Below, piece by piece: positions 1 to 6,885 of a DNA stretch of 19,035 nucleotides (its first letter is position 1; each line of letters opens with the position of its first letter). The DNA comes from Cyclobacteriaceae bacterium (GTDB taxonomy: Bacteria; Bacteroidota; Bacteroidia; Cytophagales; Cyclobacteriaceae): positions 1 to 19,035 of the forward strand of contig VFKK01000301.1 of NCBI GenBank assembly GCA_009885605.1, given 5' to 3'. The position numbers and the translations under genes were made by a program. A model generated the notes under the pieces. That model was given only the letters and a program-made list of their open reading frames with translations. It was not told where the DNA came from and did not search any database.

Positions 1-248
1 AAAAGGGGGAATCGCATTTCCGCATCATTTAACCCGATCTGCATCATTTTGCCTCCCGGAATTCCAGATACTTTAAAACCACCTTAAAAAACTCTGTGAA
101 AATCGGTGCCTTCCTCGGTGCAACTCTGTGTAAAAAAAAACCTATTCCTTCTGCCTAAAAAAACTCTGTGTTCCCTTTTTGCAAAAAAAAACCGGATCCT
201 ACGCGAATCCGGCCTTTCTGCCATTTCAACCAGGTAAGTTTCAATCTA
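1..248. other. Intergenic region with short repeated phrases
   Basis: No coding region is convincing here. The octamer ACTCTGTG occurs three times (91-98, 123-130 and 163-170), each next to an A-rich run. Such phrases are common filler in Bacteroidetes intergenic DNA. The right end contains the terminator of the minus-strand FAS1 gene. Confidence 0.5.
183..213 (-). terminator. Rho-independent terminator of the FAS1 lipoprotein gene
   Basis: Read on the minus strand, CCGGAT (complement of 207-212) pairs with ATCCGG (complement of 192-197) across a 9-nt loop. A run of about eight T follows (complement of 183-190). It lies about 35 bp beyond the stop of the FAS1 gene, so it most likely ends that transcript as a single-gene unit. 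Confidence 0.75.
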
Positions 249-812
249 TCATTTATCAGCAGGGATGAGGACTTGGTCTATCACGTGGATGATACCGTTT
301 GATGCCGGTACGGTTCCGATGATTTTTGCGCCATTGATGGTAACTGTTCCATCTTCAGCTACAGCTACGGTCACGTTTCGACCGTCTGCTGTTCCAAGGT
401 TTCTTCCATTGACGAAGTCTTCAGGTTTGTAAACACCTAACAAGACGTGGTATTCCAGAATATCCCGAAGTTTTCGTTGGTTTTCAGGTTTCACCAAATT
501 GTCCACAGTTCCGGCGGGAAGCAGGTCAAACGCTGCATTCGTCGGAGCAAAAACTGTGAACGGTCCGACATTACTAAGAACATCTACATAACTGGCAGCT
601 TGCAAAGCAGCAACGAGCGTGGTATGATCGGGCGATCCGACTGCTACCTGGACCACATTAGGTTTTGATTCCTTGTCCTGTACGCCGGATTGTCCGACAG
701 CTGGGGCAGATTCTGTTGAAGTCGCTGTGGCTTGGCCATCCGACTGCCCACCGCAACCCGCAGTTAGGAGAAGTAGCACTATTCCAAAGGTGATGGGGAG
801 AAGATTTTTCAT
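249..812 (-). CDS. FAS1 (fasciclin) domain lipoprotein
   Basis: A 187-residue protein with a lipoprotein signal peptide: a short basic N-terminus, a hydrophobic stretch and LTAGC with the lipid-acceptor cysteine at residue 20. A low-complexity Ser/Thr/Ala/Gln linker runs to about residue 50. One FAS1 domain fills the rest (about 53-185), with recognisable family signatures such as TVFAPTNAAFDLLP, LEYHVL and the C-terminal NGIIHVIDQVLIP. FAS1 domains mediate adhesion or protein-protein contacts outside the cell; the partner is unknown. The length is normal for single-domain bacterial FAS1 lipoproteins. The gene stands alone, with its own terminator downstream. Its promoter carries a perfect copy of the dyad also found before the Rrf2, ric and NnrS-like genes, plus an FNR-shaped dyad, so NO or oxygen-limitation control is inferred. 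The family call is firm; its role in nitrogen-oxide metabolism is a guess. Confidence 0.93.
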   Translation of the reverse strand: MKNLLPITFGIVLLLLTAGCGGQSDGQATATSTESAPAVGQSGVQDKESKPNVVQVAVGSPDHTTLVAALQAASYVDVLSNVGPFTVFAPTNAAFDLLPAGTVDNLVKPENQRKLRDILEYHVLLGVYKPEDFVNGRNLGTADGRNVTVAVAEDGTVTINGAKIIGTVPASNGIIHVIDQVLIPADK

Positions 813-836
813 GGATTAATTAGTTAAAATTTCATT

Positions 837-844
837 CGAAGATA
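837..844 (-). promoter_or_regulatory. Possible -7 box of the FAS1 promoter
   Basis: On the minus strand this reads TATCTTCG, one mismatch from the Bacteroidetes -7 consensus TAnnTTTG, about 25 bp before the start codon. I see no TTG -33 element; the dyad at 847-866 lies where that would be. This is only suggestive. Confidence 0.35.
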
Positions 845-846
845 AT

Positions 847-866
847 AAAGGATAAAAATATCCTTT
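847..866 (-). promoter_or_regulatory. Perfect operator dyad, predicted NO-regulon site
   Basis: AAAGGATAAAAATATCCTTT: 8-bp perfect arms around four A. The same dyad stands before the NnrS-like gene and, slightly degraded, before the Rrf2 and ric genes. It lies 35-54 bp upstream of the FAS1 start, in the promoter region. It is also 123 bp from the divergent decarboxylase, which it could affect as well. The binding protein is inferred to be the Rrf2 regulator at 12796-13227. Confidence 0.7.
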
Positions 867-880
867 ATGATAAAAATCAT
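867..880. promoter_or_regulatory. FNR-shaped dyad beside the FAS1 operator
   Basis: ATGATAAAAATCAT: perfect 5-bp arms, with the TGAT-N4-ATCA core of CRP/FNR-family sites (consensus TTGAT-N4-ATCAA, outer base mismatched on both sides). It directly abuts the 847-866 dyad, upstream of it relative to the FAS1 gene. A site for an anaerobic or NO-sensing activator is possible; no such regulator is encoded in the window. Confidence 0.4.
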
Positions 881-988
881 CTTTTGGAATGAAGTTTATC
901 TTCAAAAATGAATTTTCAAATGGAGTGATTTGGACCAATATAACTAACCCGAAGCGCGGAAGCGAATTGGGATATAAAACCGACCAGA

Positions 989-2260
989 ATGAATATTCAG
1001 ATGAATTTTTGGAAAAAACTTACTGCTGAGGAAAGACTCGATCGGATCCAGCTGGCTTTGAAGGATAATGTTGACTTCAGCAAGGATGCCAATCTCGGCT
1101 ATCCTGCATCCAGGTTGGATGAACGGGTTTTTGCAAATGAATCTCTTTTCCTGAGGGAAATGCCAGTGTTGAACACCTACATCGCAAACCCAAATCATAT
1201 CGGTTGTCATACCTATGGGACCTCGGAGTATTCCTTCAAAGGAACCCAGGCTATCGAGCGGGAAGTCCTGAATATGATTGCGGTGGATTTATTCAAAATA
1301 GAAGAAGGTGAATTTGACGGATATATTTCACCGGGAGGTACAGAGGCGAACTTGCAGGCACTTTGGATTTACCGAAATGAATTCATGAAAAAGCATGGAG
1401 CCAGATTGGACGAAATTGTAATCCTTGCCTCTGAGGATGCTCATTACTCCATTCCGAAAGGAGCAAATGTGTTGATGCTGGATTTGGTTTCCGTTCCGGT
1501 TCACCCGGATACACGCGAAATTAGTCTTGAGGCAATCAATATTGTTGTCCGGAATGCCATCAAATCAGGAAAAAAATATTTCATCGTCATATCCAATTTG
1601 GGAAGTACGATGTTTGGGTCGGTAGATGATCCTGAGCTTTTCTCGACCATCCTCAAATCCCTTGGTGTGCCCTATCGGATTCACGTGGACGGAGCCTACG
1701 GAGGATTTGTTTATCCTTTTGGAGACCATGAAAGCAGGATTAATTTCCAGAATCATGACATAAATTCCATTACAATCGATGCCCATAAGATGCTGCAGGC
1801 ACCCTACGGTACGGGGATTTTTATTTGCCGCAAAGGGCTGATTGAATTCGTCGTCACCAAGGAAGCAAAATACGTGGAAGGGCTGGATTTGACCCTTTGT
1901 GGAAGCAGGTCCGGCGCTAATGCAGTTGCAGTCTGGATCATTTTGACGACTTATGGTCCCCATAAATGGTTTGAAAAAATCTCTGTACTCAAGATGCGGA
2001 CAAACTGGCTTTGCAAGCAGCTCGATGAATTGGCAATTCCTTATTTCAGGGAACCGGAAATGAATATTGTCGCCATTCGATCTTCAGCAATCCCGAAATC
2101 TGTCGCCCAGAAGTTTAATCTTGTGCCCCAATCCCACGATGATTCTAATAAATGGTACAAAATTGTTCTGATGGATCACGTAGAAATCGAGCATTTGAAA
2201 GATTTTATGGGGGTTTTGAAGTCTACAAAAGTCAATGACTCTGCCGGAATCATCCCCTGA
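989..2260 (+). CDS. Pyridoxal-phosphate-dependent decarboxylase, group II
   Basis: A 423-residue cytoplasmic enzyme of the fold-type I, group II decarboxylase family (relatives act on histidine, glutamate, tyrosine or aromatic amino acids). Family landmarks are GYISPGGTEANLQALWI (cofactor phosphate binding, about residues 110-126), HVDGAYGG with Asp234 contacting the pyridine nitrogen, and DAHKMLQAPYGTG with Lys267 as the Schiff-base lysine. The N-terminal part has LNTYIANPNHIGCHTYG, which resembles bacterial histidine decarboxylase-like proteins, but I cannot assign a substrate. An ATG at 1001, four codons in, is an alternative start; neither has a clear ribosome binding site. The gene is transcribed alone, divergent from FAS1, and a 270-bp gap follows. 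Nothing ties it functionally to the nitrogen-oxide genes. Confidence 0.9.
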   Translation: MNIQMNFWKKLTAEERLDRIQLALKDNVDFSKDANLGYPASRLDERVFANESLFLREMPVLNTYIANPNHIGCHTYGTSEYSFKGTQAIEREVLNMIAVDLFKIEEGEFDGYISPGGTEANLQALWIYRNEFMKKHGARLDEIVILASEDAHYSIPKGANVLMLDLVSVPVHPDTREISLEAINIVVRNAIKSGKKYFIVISNLGSTMFGSVDDPELFSTILKSLGVPYRIHVDGAYGGFVYPFGDHESRINFQNHDINSITIDAHKMLQAPYGTGIFICRKGLIEFVVTKEAKYVEGLDLTLCGSRSGANAVAVWIILTTYGPHKWFEKISVLKMRTNWLCKQLDELAIPYFREPEMNIVAIRSSAIPKSVAQKFNLVPQSHDDSNKWYKIVLMDHVEIEHLKDFMGVLKSTKVNDSAGIIP

Positions 2261-2534
2261 TACCTTTTTTTCATTTACCAGATTATGATTATCCGCAACT
2301 TTGCCGGTAGGTTCTAAATAGTGGTTTGAGCGGCTGATTGTCGAAGGACTACGGTCAACAGATGAAAGCTGCTTCAATTGGACTTCAGCCCTTGTTTTAA
2401 TTATTTAGTGGCAAGAAAGCGGGTACTCATAAAATAAATTTTCAAAAGCTGCATAAACTTAAAAACCTTTTTTCTAATGACTTTCGGCAATAAGCTTCAT
2501 TCCCATTCTTTCTTATCTTGCGTTATCCTTTACC

Positions 2535-3125
2535 ATGAGAAAATCTGCTGCCATTATTCTACTTACCTGCTTTGGTCTGTACCACCTCGGATTTTTTGCG
2601 GTGCAGTTCCTTATGCCTATGGCAATTCATCAGCATTGGGATAACCAAATTTGGGAAAATGAGGAAGCCTTGCTAGAGGGTAAACTGATAAGGATTCCCT
2701 TTTCTATGCCGTATGGGCAAAATCAGGAAAACTTCCAGCATGTTAATTTTCCGATGGAAATAGAAGGAAAAGTAAACCGCGTGATCAAGCAACGGTATTT
2801 TGAAGATCATCTGGAAATAGTCGTGGTGGAGGATGAGCTCCAAATGAAACTTGATGAGCAAGTGAAACTCTGGATTTTCTCCCTTGGATCTGATCAGGGA
2901 GATTTTGACGGCCCGCCTTTGCAAAAAGTACTTTTAAAATCCTTTGTAAAAGACTTTGTTCCAAACGCAATCGATTTAACCTTTTCACCAAATCTTACCG
3001 GAATCCTGATCCGGCAATCTTTTCCTTTTTTGTTCAGCATTCCACAGGGAATCAAGGACATCATTTTGCTCCCTCCCCGGGAAATTCATTTGTCCAGAAT
3101 CTTTTTTCGGGGAAATAATCCCTGA
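2535..3125 (+). CDS. Unknown membrane-anchored protein before a TonB receptor
   Basis: A 196-residue protein I cannot assign to a named family. It begins with a hydrophobic segment (about residues 5-32, AAIILLTCFGLYHLGFFAVQ) that is either an uncleaved anchor or a signal peptide. A mostly beta-type, charged domain follows, with another moderately hydrophobic stretch near the C-terminus (about 160-180). The N-terminal HQHWDNQIWENE segment is rich in aromatic and polar residues. The stop is only 29 bp before the TonB-dependent receptor start, so the two are probably co-transcribed and this protein may assist that transport system. A TATCTTG at 2514-2520 resembles a -7 box, which would give a very short leader. 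Function is unknown. Confidence 0.75.
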   Translation: MRKSAAIILLTCFGLYHLGFFAVQFLMPMAIHQHWDNQIWENEEALLEGKLIRIPFSMPYGQNQENFQHVNFPMEIEGKVNRVIKQRYFEDHLEIVVVEDELQMKLDEQVKLWIFSLGSDQGDFDGPPLQKVLLKSFVKDFVPNAIDLTFSPNLTGILIRQSFPFLFSIPQGIKDIILLPPREIHLSRIFFRGNNP

Positions 3126-3154
3126 ATTTTTCCCATCAATTATGACTTCTTTCT

Positions 3155-5335
3155 ATGAAATACAAGTATTATATCTACTTGCTTATGGGCTTTTGCTGGC
3201 TATCAGCCAATGCATTTGCACAGCAAGACACTGTTAAAACCTTAACTCTCGAAGAGATTAAAATCCAGAATTTCCGGCTTCAAAACCCGGTCACCAGTCT
3301 CCCGTCGACGCATGGATTGATGGTAGTCGGCGGAAGGAAATCGGAAGTGATTTCCCTGAGCGGACTAGCTACTAATCTTGCAGAAAAGACTGGTCGTAGC
3401 CTGTTTGCCAAAATTCCTTCCGCATTCATTTATGACATGGATGGTTCCGGAAATCAAATCAACCTCTCTGTGAGGGGATTGGATGGACACCGCAGCTGGG
3501 AATTCAACGTGCGCCAAAACGGCATTATGATCAATACCGATATCTATGGCTATCCTGCCAGCCACTATTCCATGCCTATGGAAGCGGTCGAGCAGATCGA
3601 GCTGATTCGTGGAACCGCTGCATTGCAGTATGGTCAGCAATTTGGAGGTATGCTCAATTACGTGCTCAAAAAGCCCGATCCAAATAGAAAGTTCAGTCTT
3701 GAAAATATCAGTTCTGCAGGGTCTTTTGGTCTCTTGTCCAACTACACTTCCGTGGGAGGGACAGTTGGGAAGTTCAGCTACTTTGGGTACTACCAAAAAC
3801 GGAACTCCAAAGGATATCGAGATGGCGGTGAATCCGAGTCGGATGCCCAGCATGTGGAAATTTCGTATCACATTAACGATCGACTAAAAGCCAAAGCAGA
3901 ACTGAGCAGAAGTATATTTCAATACCAAGTTCCAGGTCCCCTTACTGATGCTCAGTTTAAGGAAGACCCAACCCAAGCTACACGAACCCGGAATTATTAC
4001 AGTCCTGAAATCTGGGTTCCCGCATTGACACTGGAAGGCAAGTTGGCAAAAAACACCAGTTTCAGTCTGGTAGGAAGCGGAATTTTTGGTCAGAGAAGCG
4101 TGGTGACTTTTGATGCCCTTGCCAATGTGCCCGATACCATCAACAGTGCCACTTCCCAATATGCAGCAAGAAATGTGGATATAGATAATTACCATACCCG
4201 GACACTTGAGGCAAGAATTCTTCATGGGTATACTTTAGGTTCTGTCCGAAATGATCTCTCTATTTCTGTCCGTTATTTCAACAATTCTTTTGATCGCAGG
4301 CAGCGGGGAAAAGGGACGACCGGCACAGACTATGACCTTACAGTTATGGGTGAATTTCCCAGAGATATCAATTTGAAAAGCCAAAGCATCTCTGCGTCCC
4401 TGGAAAACCAATTTCACTTAAATGACCGATTTTCAATATCACCTGGAATACGGATAGAGAATGGAAGTTCAGTAATGAGCGGAACCATCAGTTATGTGGA
4501 AGCAGAGCAGGTGCCTCAGGAGATAGAATATGATTTCGTGACTTTGGGGATAAACACCAATTATCAGTTTTCGCCTTCCAATCGCCTGTATGGAGGAATT
4601 TCCCAAGCCAACAGACCGGTCCTGTTTCAGGATATAATTCCCGGAAATCCTCTAACTGTAATCAACCCAAACCTTACGCATAGCTTTGGATACAATTCGG
4701 AAATAGGCTGGGAAATCAGCCCCAAGGAGTCGATGCATTTAAACGCTACCCTGTTTTACACATTTATAGGCAACCGAATCGGCAATATTTTAGTAGAGCA
4801 GGATGAAACTTCTCTCATTCAAAAAAGCAATGTGGGCGACAGCGGAACGGCCGGGGTTGAACTCCTTTGGGACTGGGAATTTCTGAAGAAAGATCGCTTT
4901 GCTCTCTCCTTTTACACATCCTCCAGTTGGATGAATGCACGATATCTAAATGGTTTTGTGGCCGGAACGGAAGGAAATAAAGAAATTGAGGGAAATCATG
5001 TCGAAGCCGTTCCTGAATGGATCAGCCGAAATGGGTTGGCTGCTTCTCATGGTTCATTTCAATTGGTTTTGCAGCATCAGTTTGTCAGCGAATCCTTTGC
5101 CGACGCCCTCAATACTAAAACTCCACCTCCCTCCGGTGCGGTTGGTTTAGTTCCTTCTTATCACATTTGGGATCTTCAGGGGATTTATACTTTTGAAAAC
5201 CTGACTTTACGGGCAAGTTTTCAGAATATTTTCGACAACTCTTATTTCACAAAAAGGCCCCAAATGTATCCGGGACCTGGCATATGGTCTTCAGACGGAA
5301 GAAGTTTGGTTGTTTCCCTGGGTTTCAGAATATAA
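3155..5335 (+). CDS. TonB-dependent outer-membrane receptor
   Basis: A 726-residue outer-membrane receptor with a Sec signal peptide (MKYKYYIYLLMGFCWLSANAFAQ). A TonB-box-like region (TLEEIKIQN) is followed by a plug domain (about 65-175) containing INLSVRGLDGHRSWEFNVRQ and EAVEQIELIRGTAALQYGQQFGG, the latter being the typical end-of-plug signature. The remaining 550 residues are alternating beta strands of a 22-strand barrel, finishing with LVVSLGFRI. There is no N-terminal carboxypeptidase-like domain and no SusD partner, so it is not a polysaccharide SusC. The closest general type is the FecA-like ferric-chelate receptor group, about the right length. Substrate is unknown: ferric chelate is most likely, copper is possible given the nearby copper enzyme NosZ, but nothing in the sequence decides. 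It sits 29 bp after the unknown protein at 2535-3125 and is followed by a strong terminator. Confidence 0.93.
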   Translation: MKYKYYIYLLMGFCWLSANAFAQQDTVKTLTLEEIKIQNFRLQNPVTSLPSTHGLMVVGGRKSEVISLSGLATNLAEKTGRSLFAKIPSAFIYDMDGSGNQINLSVRGLDGHRSWEFNVRQNGIMINTDIYGYPASHYSMPMEAVEQIELIRGTAALQYGQQFGGMLNYVLKKPDPNRKFSLENISSAGSFGLLSNYTSVGGTVGKFSYFGYYQKRNSKGYRDGGESESDAQHVEISYHINDRLKAKAELSRSIFQYQVPGPLTDAQFKEDPTQATRTRNYYSPEIWVPALTLEGKLAKNTSFSLVGSGIFGQRSVVTFDALANVPDTINSATSQYAARNVDIDNYHTRTLEARILHGYTLGSVRNDLSISVRYFNNSFDRRQRGKGTTGTDYDLTVMGEFPRDINLKSQSISASLENQFHLNDRFSISPGIRIENGSSVMSGTISYVEAEQVPQEIEYDFVTLGINTNYQFSPSNRLYGGISQANRPVLFQDIIPGNPLTVINPNLTHSFGYNSEIGWEISPKESMHLNATLFYTFIGNRIGNILVEQDETSLIQKSNVGDSGTAGVELLWDWEFLKKDRFALSFYTSSSWMNARYLNGFVAGTEGNKEIEGNHVEAVPEWISRNGLAASHGSFQLVLQHQFVSESFADALNTKTPPPSGAVGLVPSYHIWDLQGIYTFENLTLRASFQNIFDNSYFTKRPQMYPGPGIWSSDGRSLVVSLGFRI

Positions 5336-5368
5336 TCTCAAGTATTCTGCAGGTCAATTACCGGATAA

Positions 5369-5401
5369 AAAAAACCGACCTCTACAAGAAGTCGGTTTTT
5401 T
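5369..5401. terminator. Bidirectional rho-independent terminator
   Basis: AAAAAACCGAC (5369-5379) pairs perfectly with GTCGGTTTTTT (5391-5401) around an 11-nt loop. The A-run upstream and T-run downstream make it work on both strands. It is 34 bp after the TonB receptor stop and about 100 bp beyond the convergent NnrS-like gene, and probably serves both. Confidence 0.88.
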
Positions 5402-5417
5402 GCAATCAAGAAAACCT

Positions 5418-5454
5418 AAGAAACTTTACGCTAACAAAGAGAAAGAAGTTTCTT
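5418..5454. repeat. 9-bp inverted repeat between convergent genes
   Basis: AAGAAACTT (5418-5426) and AAGTTTCTT (5446-5454) are exact complements separated by 19 bp. It lies between the bidirectional terminator and the 3' end of the NnrS-like gene. It may be a secondary transcript-end structure. Confidence 0.4.
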
Positions 5455-5499
5455 CTTGGGGTGTTAAAAAGAGTTTTATTTTTGAATAAAGGAAAGCTA

Positions 5500-6585
5500 T
5501 CATGATGGTTTTTGACTGGTTAACGGACGTAAGAAATAGATTTTCCAAATCACAATTCCGGCCATCAGAGCAAACATTCCGAGGATAACCCACCCATTGG
5601 CTACGCCGAAGAATTTCCTCCACTCCATTAATTCAAAAGCGCTCGAAGCAATTCTTCCTGCCAGTGTCAATTGAAAAATTCCCCATCCCCACCAAAGAAT
5701 AGGATGATAAGGGGTCTCCCGAATACCGAAGATGAGTGGGAAGATAATCGGCGCATGTGCCCAGATCATAGAAAAAGTAAATCCCAAAAAGAAGGTGTGA
5801 AGCAACAGGTCATAAAAGAGAACCTGACCTTCCAGAAATAGTAAAATCAAGCCATGAAGCATCAGCCAGACATATCCAATGCGGAGACCGATTCCGATGT
5901 AGCGAAACTGATTGCCTTTCTTTGCCGCCACTTTTGCCATATCAAAATACAAGAGCCAGGCAGCCAGAAGTACTCCGGCCAGGCCAAGTATTTCATTCCC
6001 CCATCCATGAAAGGGGAAAATCAATCCAATAAAAAATAAGCCCGCAAGTGCTCCCAGGAGTTTTTTGGACCAGGCAGGTACCGGTAGAAATTGACTCAGC
6101 TCCAGTCTTTCACCCAAAATGGTAAAAAGTAAAAAACCAATCCACCAAGTGGTACCGGCTGCTATCAGCCCGAGATTCCAAACCATGAAATTTCCAATAA
6201 ACCAGCAAACGGCACCCAGGTAAATAAGGTAGCTGTGAAAATGAGGATGCCGAACCGACTGCAAATGCATGATCGCCGATAGTCCAAATGAAGCAGCCAT
6301 CAGAAGAACAATTCCAATCTGAGTCTCTCCGGCAATGAAAAACAAGGAGGAAAGCCCACTTACAATTGGCACCAGAAACCATGCTTTTTGCTTCATTACC
6401 ATCCCTCGCTCCAGAGAAATCAAGGTACCCAGAAATCCCCCCACCATCAATAATCCATGCTGAGCGGCAGCTTCGGTAAGGGGAATTACGACGCTTCCCA
6501 AGCGAATCCAGCCTCCTGAAATTCCTGCTAAAAGTCCAATCAGGACCAAGGGAAGGATGTGAATAGGTTTGAGGTATCTCATCAT
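5500..6585 (-). CDS. NnrS-like polytopic membrane protein
   Basis: A 361-residue inner-membrane protein with about 10-12 hydrophobic segments over its whole length. It resembles the NnrS family and its relatives: AQHGLLMVGGFLGTLISLERG near the N-terminus (His43, Glu59, Arg60), GERLELSQF in the middle, and HTFFLGFTFSMIWAHAPIIFPLI in the C-terminal half with two conserved histidines. NnrS proteins are haem- and copper-containing membrane proteins tied to nitric-oxide tolerance; this one is shorter and divergent, so an NO role rests partly on context. Context helps: a perfect copy of the shared dyad ends 5 bp before its start codon. The ATG pair at 6585 and 6582 is the only plausible start, since the conserved region begins soon after. 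It appears monocistronic, with terminators on both sides. It could instead be an uncharacterised haem-binding membrane protein. Confidence 0.72.
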   Translation of the reverse strand: MMRYLKPIHILPLVLIGLLAGISGGWIRLGSVVIPLTEAAAQHGLLMVGGFLGTLISLERGMVMKQKAWFLVPIVSGLSSLFFIAGETQIGIVLLMAASFGLSAIMHLQSVRHPHFHSYLIYLGAVCWFIGNFMVWNLGLIAAGTTWWIGFLLFTILGERLELSQFLPVPAWSKKLLGALAGLFFIGLIFPFHGWGNEILGLAGVLLAAWLLYFDMAKVAAKKGNQFRYIGIGLRIGYVWLMLHGLILLFLEGQVLFYDLLLHTFFLGFTFSMIWAHAPIIFPLIFGIRETPYHPILWWGWGIFQLTLAGRIASSAFELMEWRKFFGVANGWVILGMFALMAGIVIWKIYFLRPLTSQKPS

Positions 6586-6589
6586 ATAT

Positions 6590-6607
6590 AAGGATAAAAA
6601 TATCCTT
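6590..6607 (-). promoter_or_regulatory. Operator dyad at the NnrS-like start codon
   Basis: AAGGATAAAAATATCCTT: perfect 7-bp arms around AAAA, the same as the core of the FAS1-promoter dyad. It ends only 5 bp before the ATG, so a bound protein would sit on the transcription start or block early elongation rather than cover a distant -33 region. Confidence 0.7.
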
Positions 6608-6617
6608 TATTTAAGTA

Positions 6618-6643
6618 AAAGAAAAGGAGCTTTTGGAGCTCCT
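6618..6643 (-). terminator. Likely terminator between the large unknown gene and the NnrS-like gene
   Basis: AGGAGCT (6625-6631) and AGCTCCT (6637-6643) form a 7-bp stem with a 5-nt loop. Read on the minus strand, a T-rich tail follows (complement of 6618-6624). It would stop transcripts from the gene at 6881-8758 before they enter the NnrS-like gene. Confidence 0.6.
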
Positions 6644-6740
6644 GTTGAATTTAATTTCTTAAGCCTAAATCTATCAGTTTTCAGCTGTTATGATTCAAAA
6701 TCTTTGTAACGCAGGTTTTCTGATTTTCACCATCAGTCAT

Positions 6741-6885
6741 TTCTCCGTAAATCTTCCGAAAGAGACTCCTCTTTCCTCGGAGTGACGAAATAAGCATCAG
6801 TTATCTAGCATCGGTCATCGGTCATCACCCCCTAACCCCCTGAAGGGGGAATAGCAAACACCGGTGTCACCCAGCATCGGTCATC
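6741..6885. repeat. Cluster of short intergenic repeats
   Basis: Three elements are packed together. GAAAGAG-ACTC-CTCTTTC (6758-6775) is a hairpin inside a phrase common in Bacteroidetes spacers. A C-run and G-run pair around 6829-6849 (CCCCCTGAAGGGGG) is another such phrase. The 13-mer AGCATCGGTCATC occurs at 6807-6819 and 6873-6885, with an extra CGGTCATC at 6819-6826. The second 13-mer overlaps the last codons and stop of the unknown gene at 6881-8758. No gene is visible between 6644 and 6880. Confidence 0.55.

Noticed and set aside
2521..2531. TATCCTTTA half-site directly before the gene at 2535
   Set aside because: It matches only one arm of the shared operator; the other arm and spacer are absent, so it is probably chance in AT-rich DNA.
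2261..2534. Possible structured RNA or tRNA in the spacer after the decarboxylase
   Set aside because: Some short complementary stretches exist, but there is no cloverleaf, anticodon arm or conserved T-loop sequence. I see only a possible -7-like TATCTTG near its end.
5854..6039. Short plus-strand open frame inside the NnrS-like gene
   Set aside because: It is antisense to a well-supported membrane protein and lacks any recognisable feature.
6741..6885. CRISPR-like array from the repeated CGGTCATC phrases
   Set aside because: Repeat units are too short and irregularly spaced, spacers are not of even length, and no cas gene is nearby.
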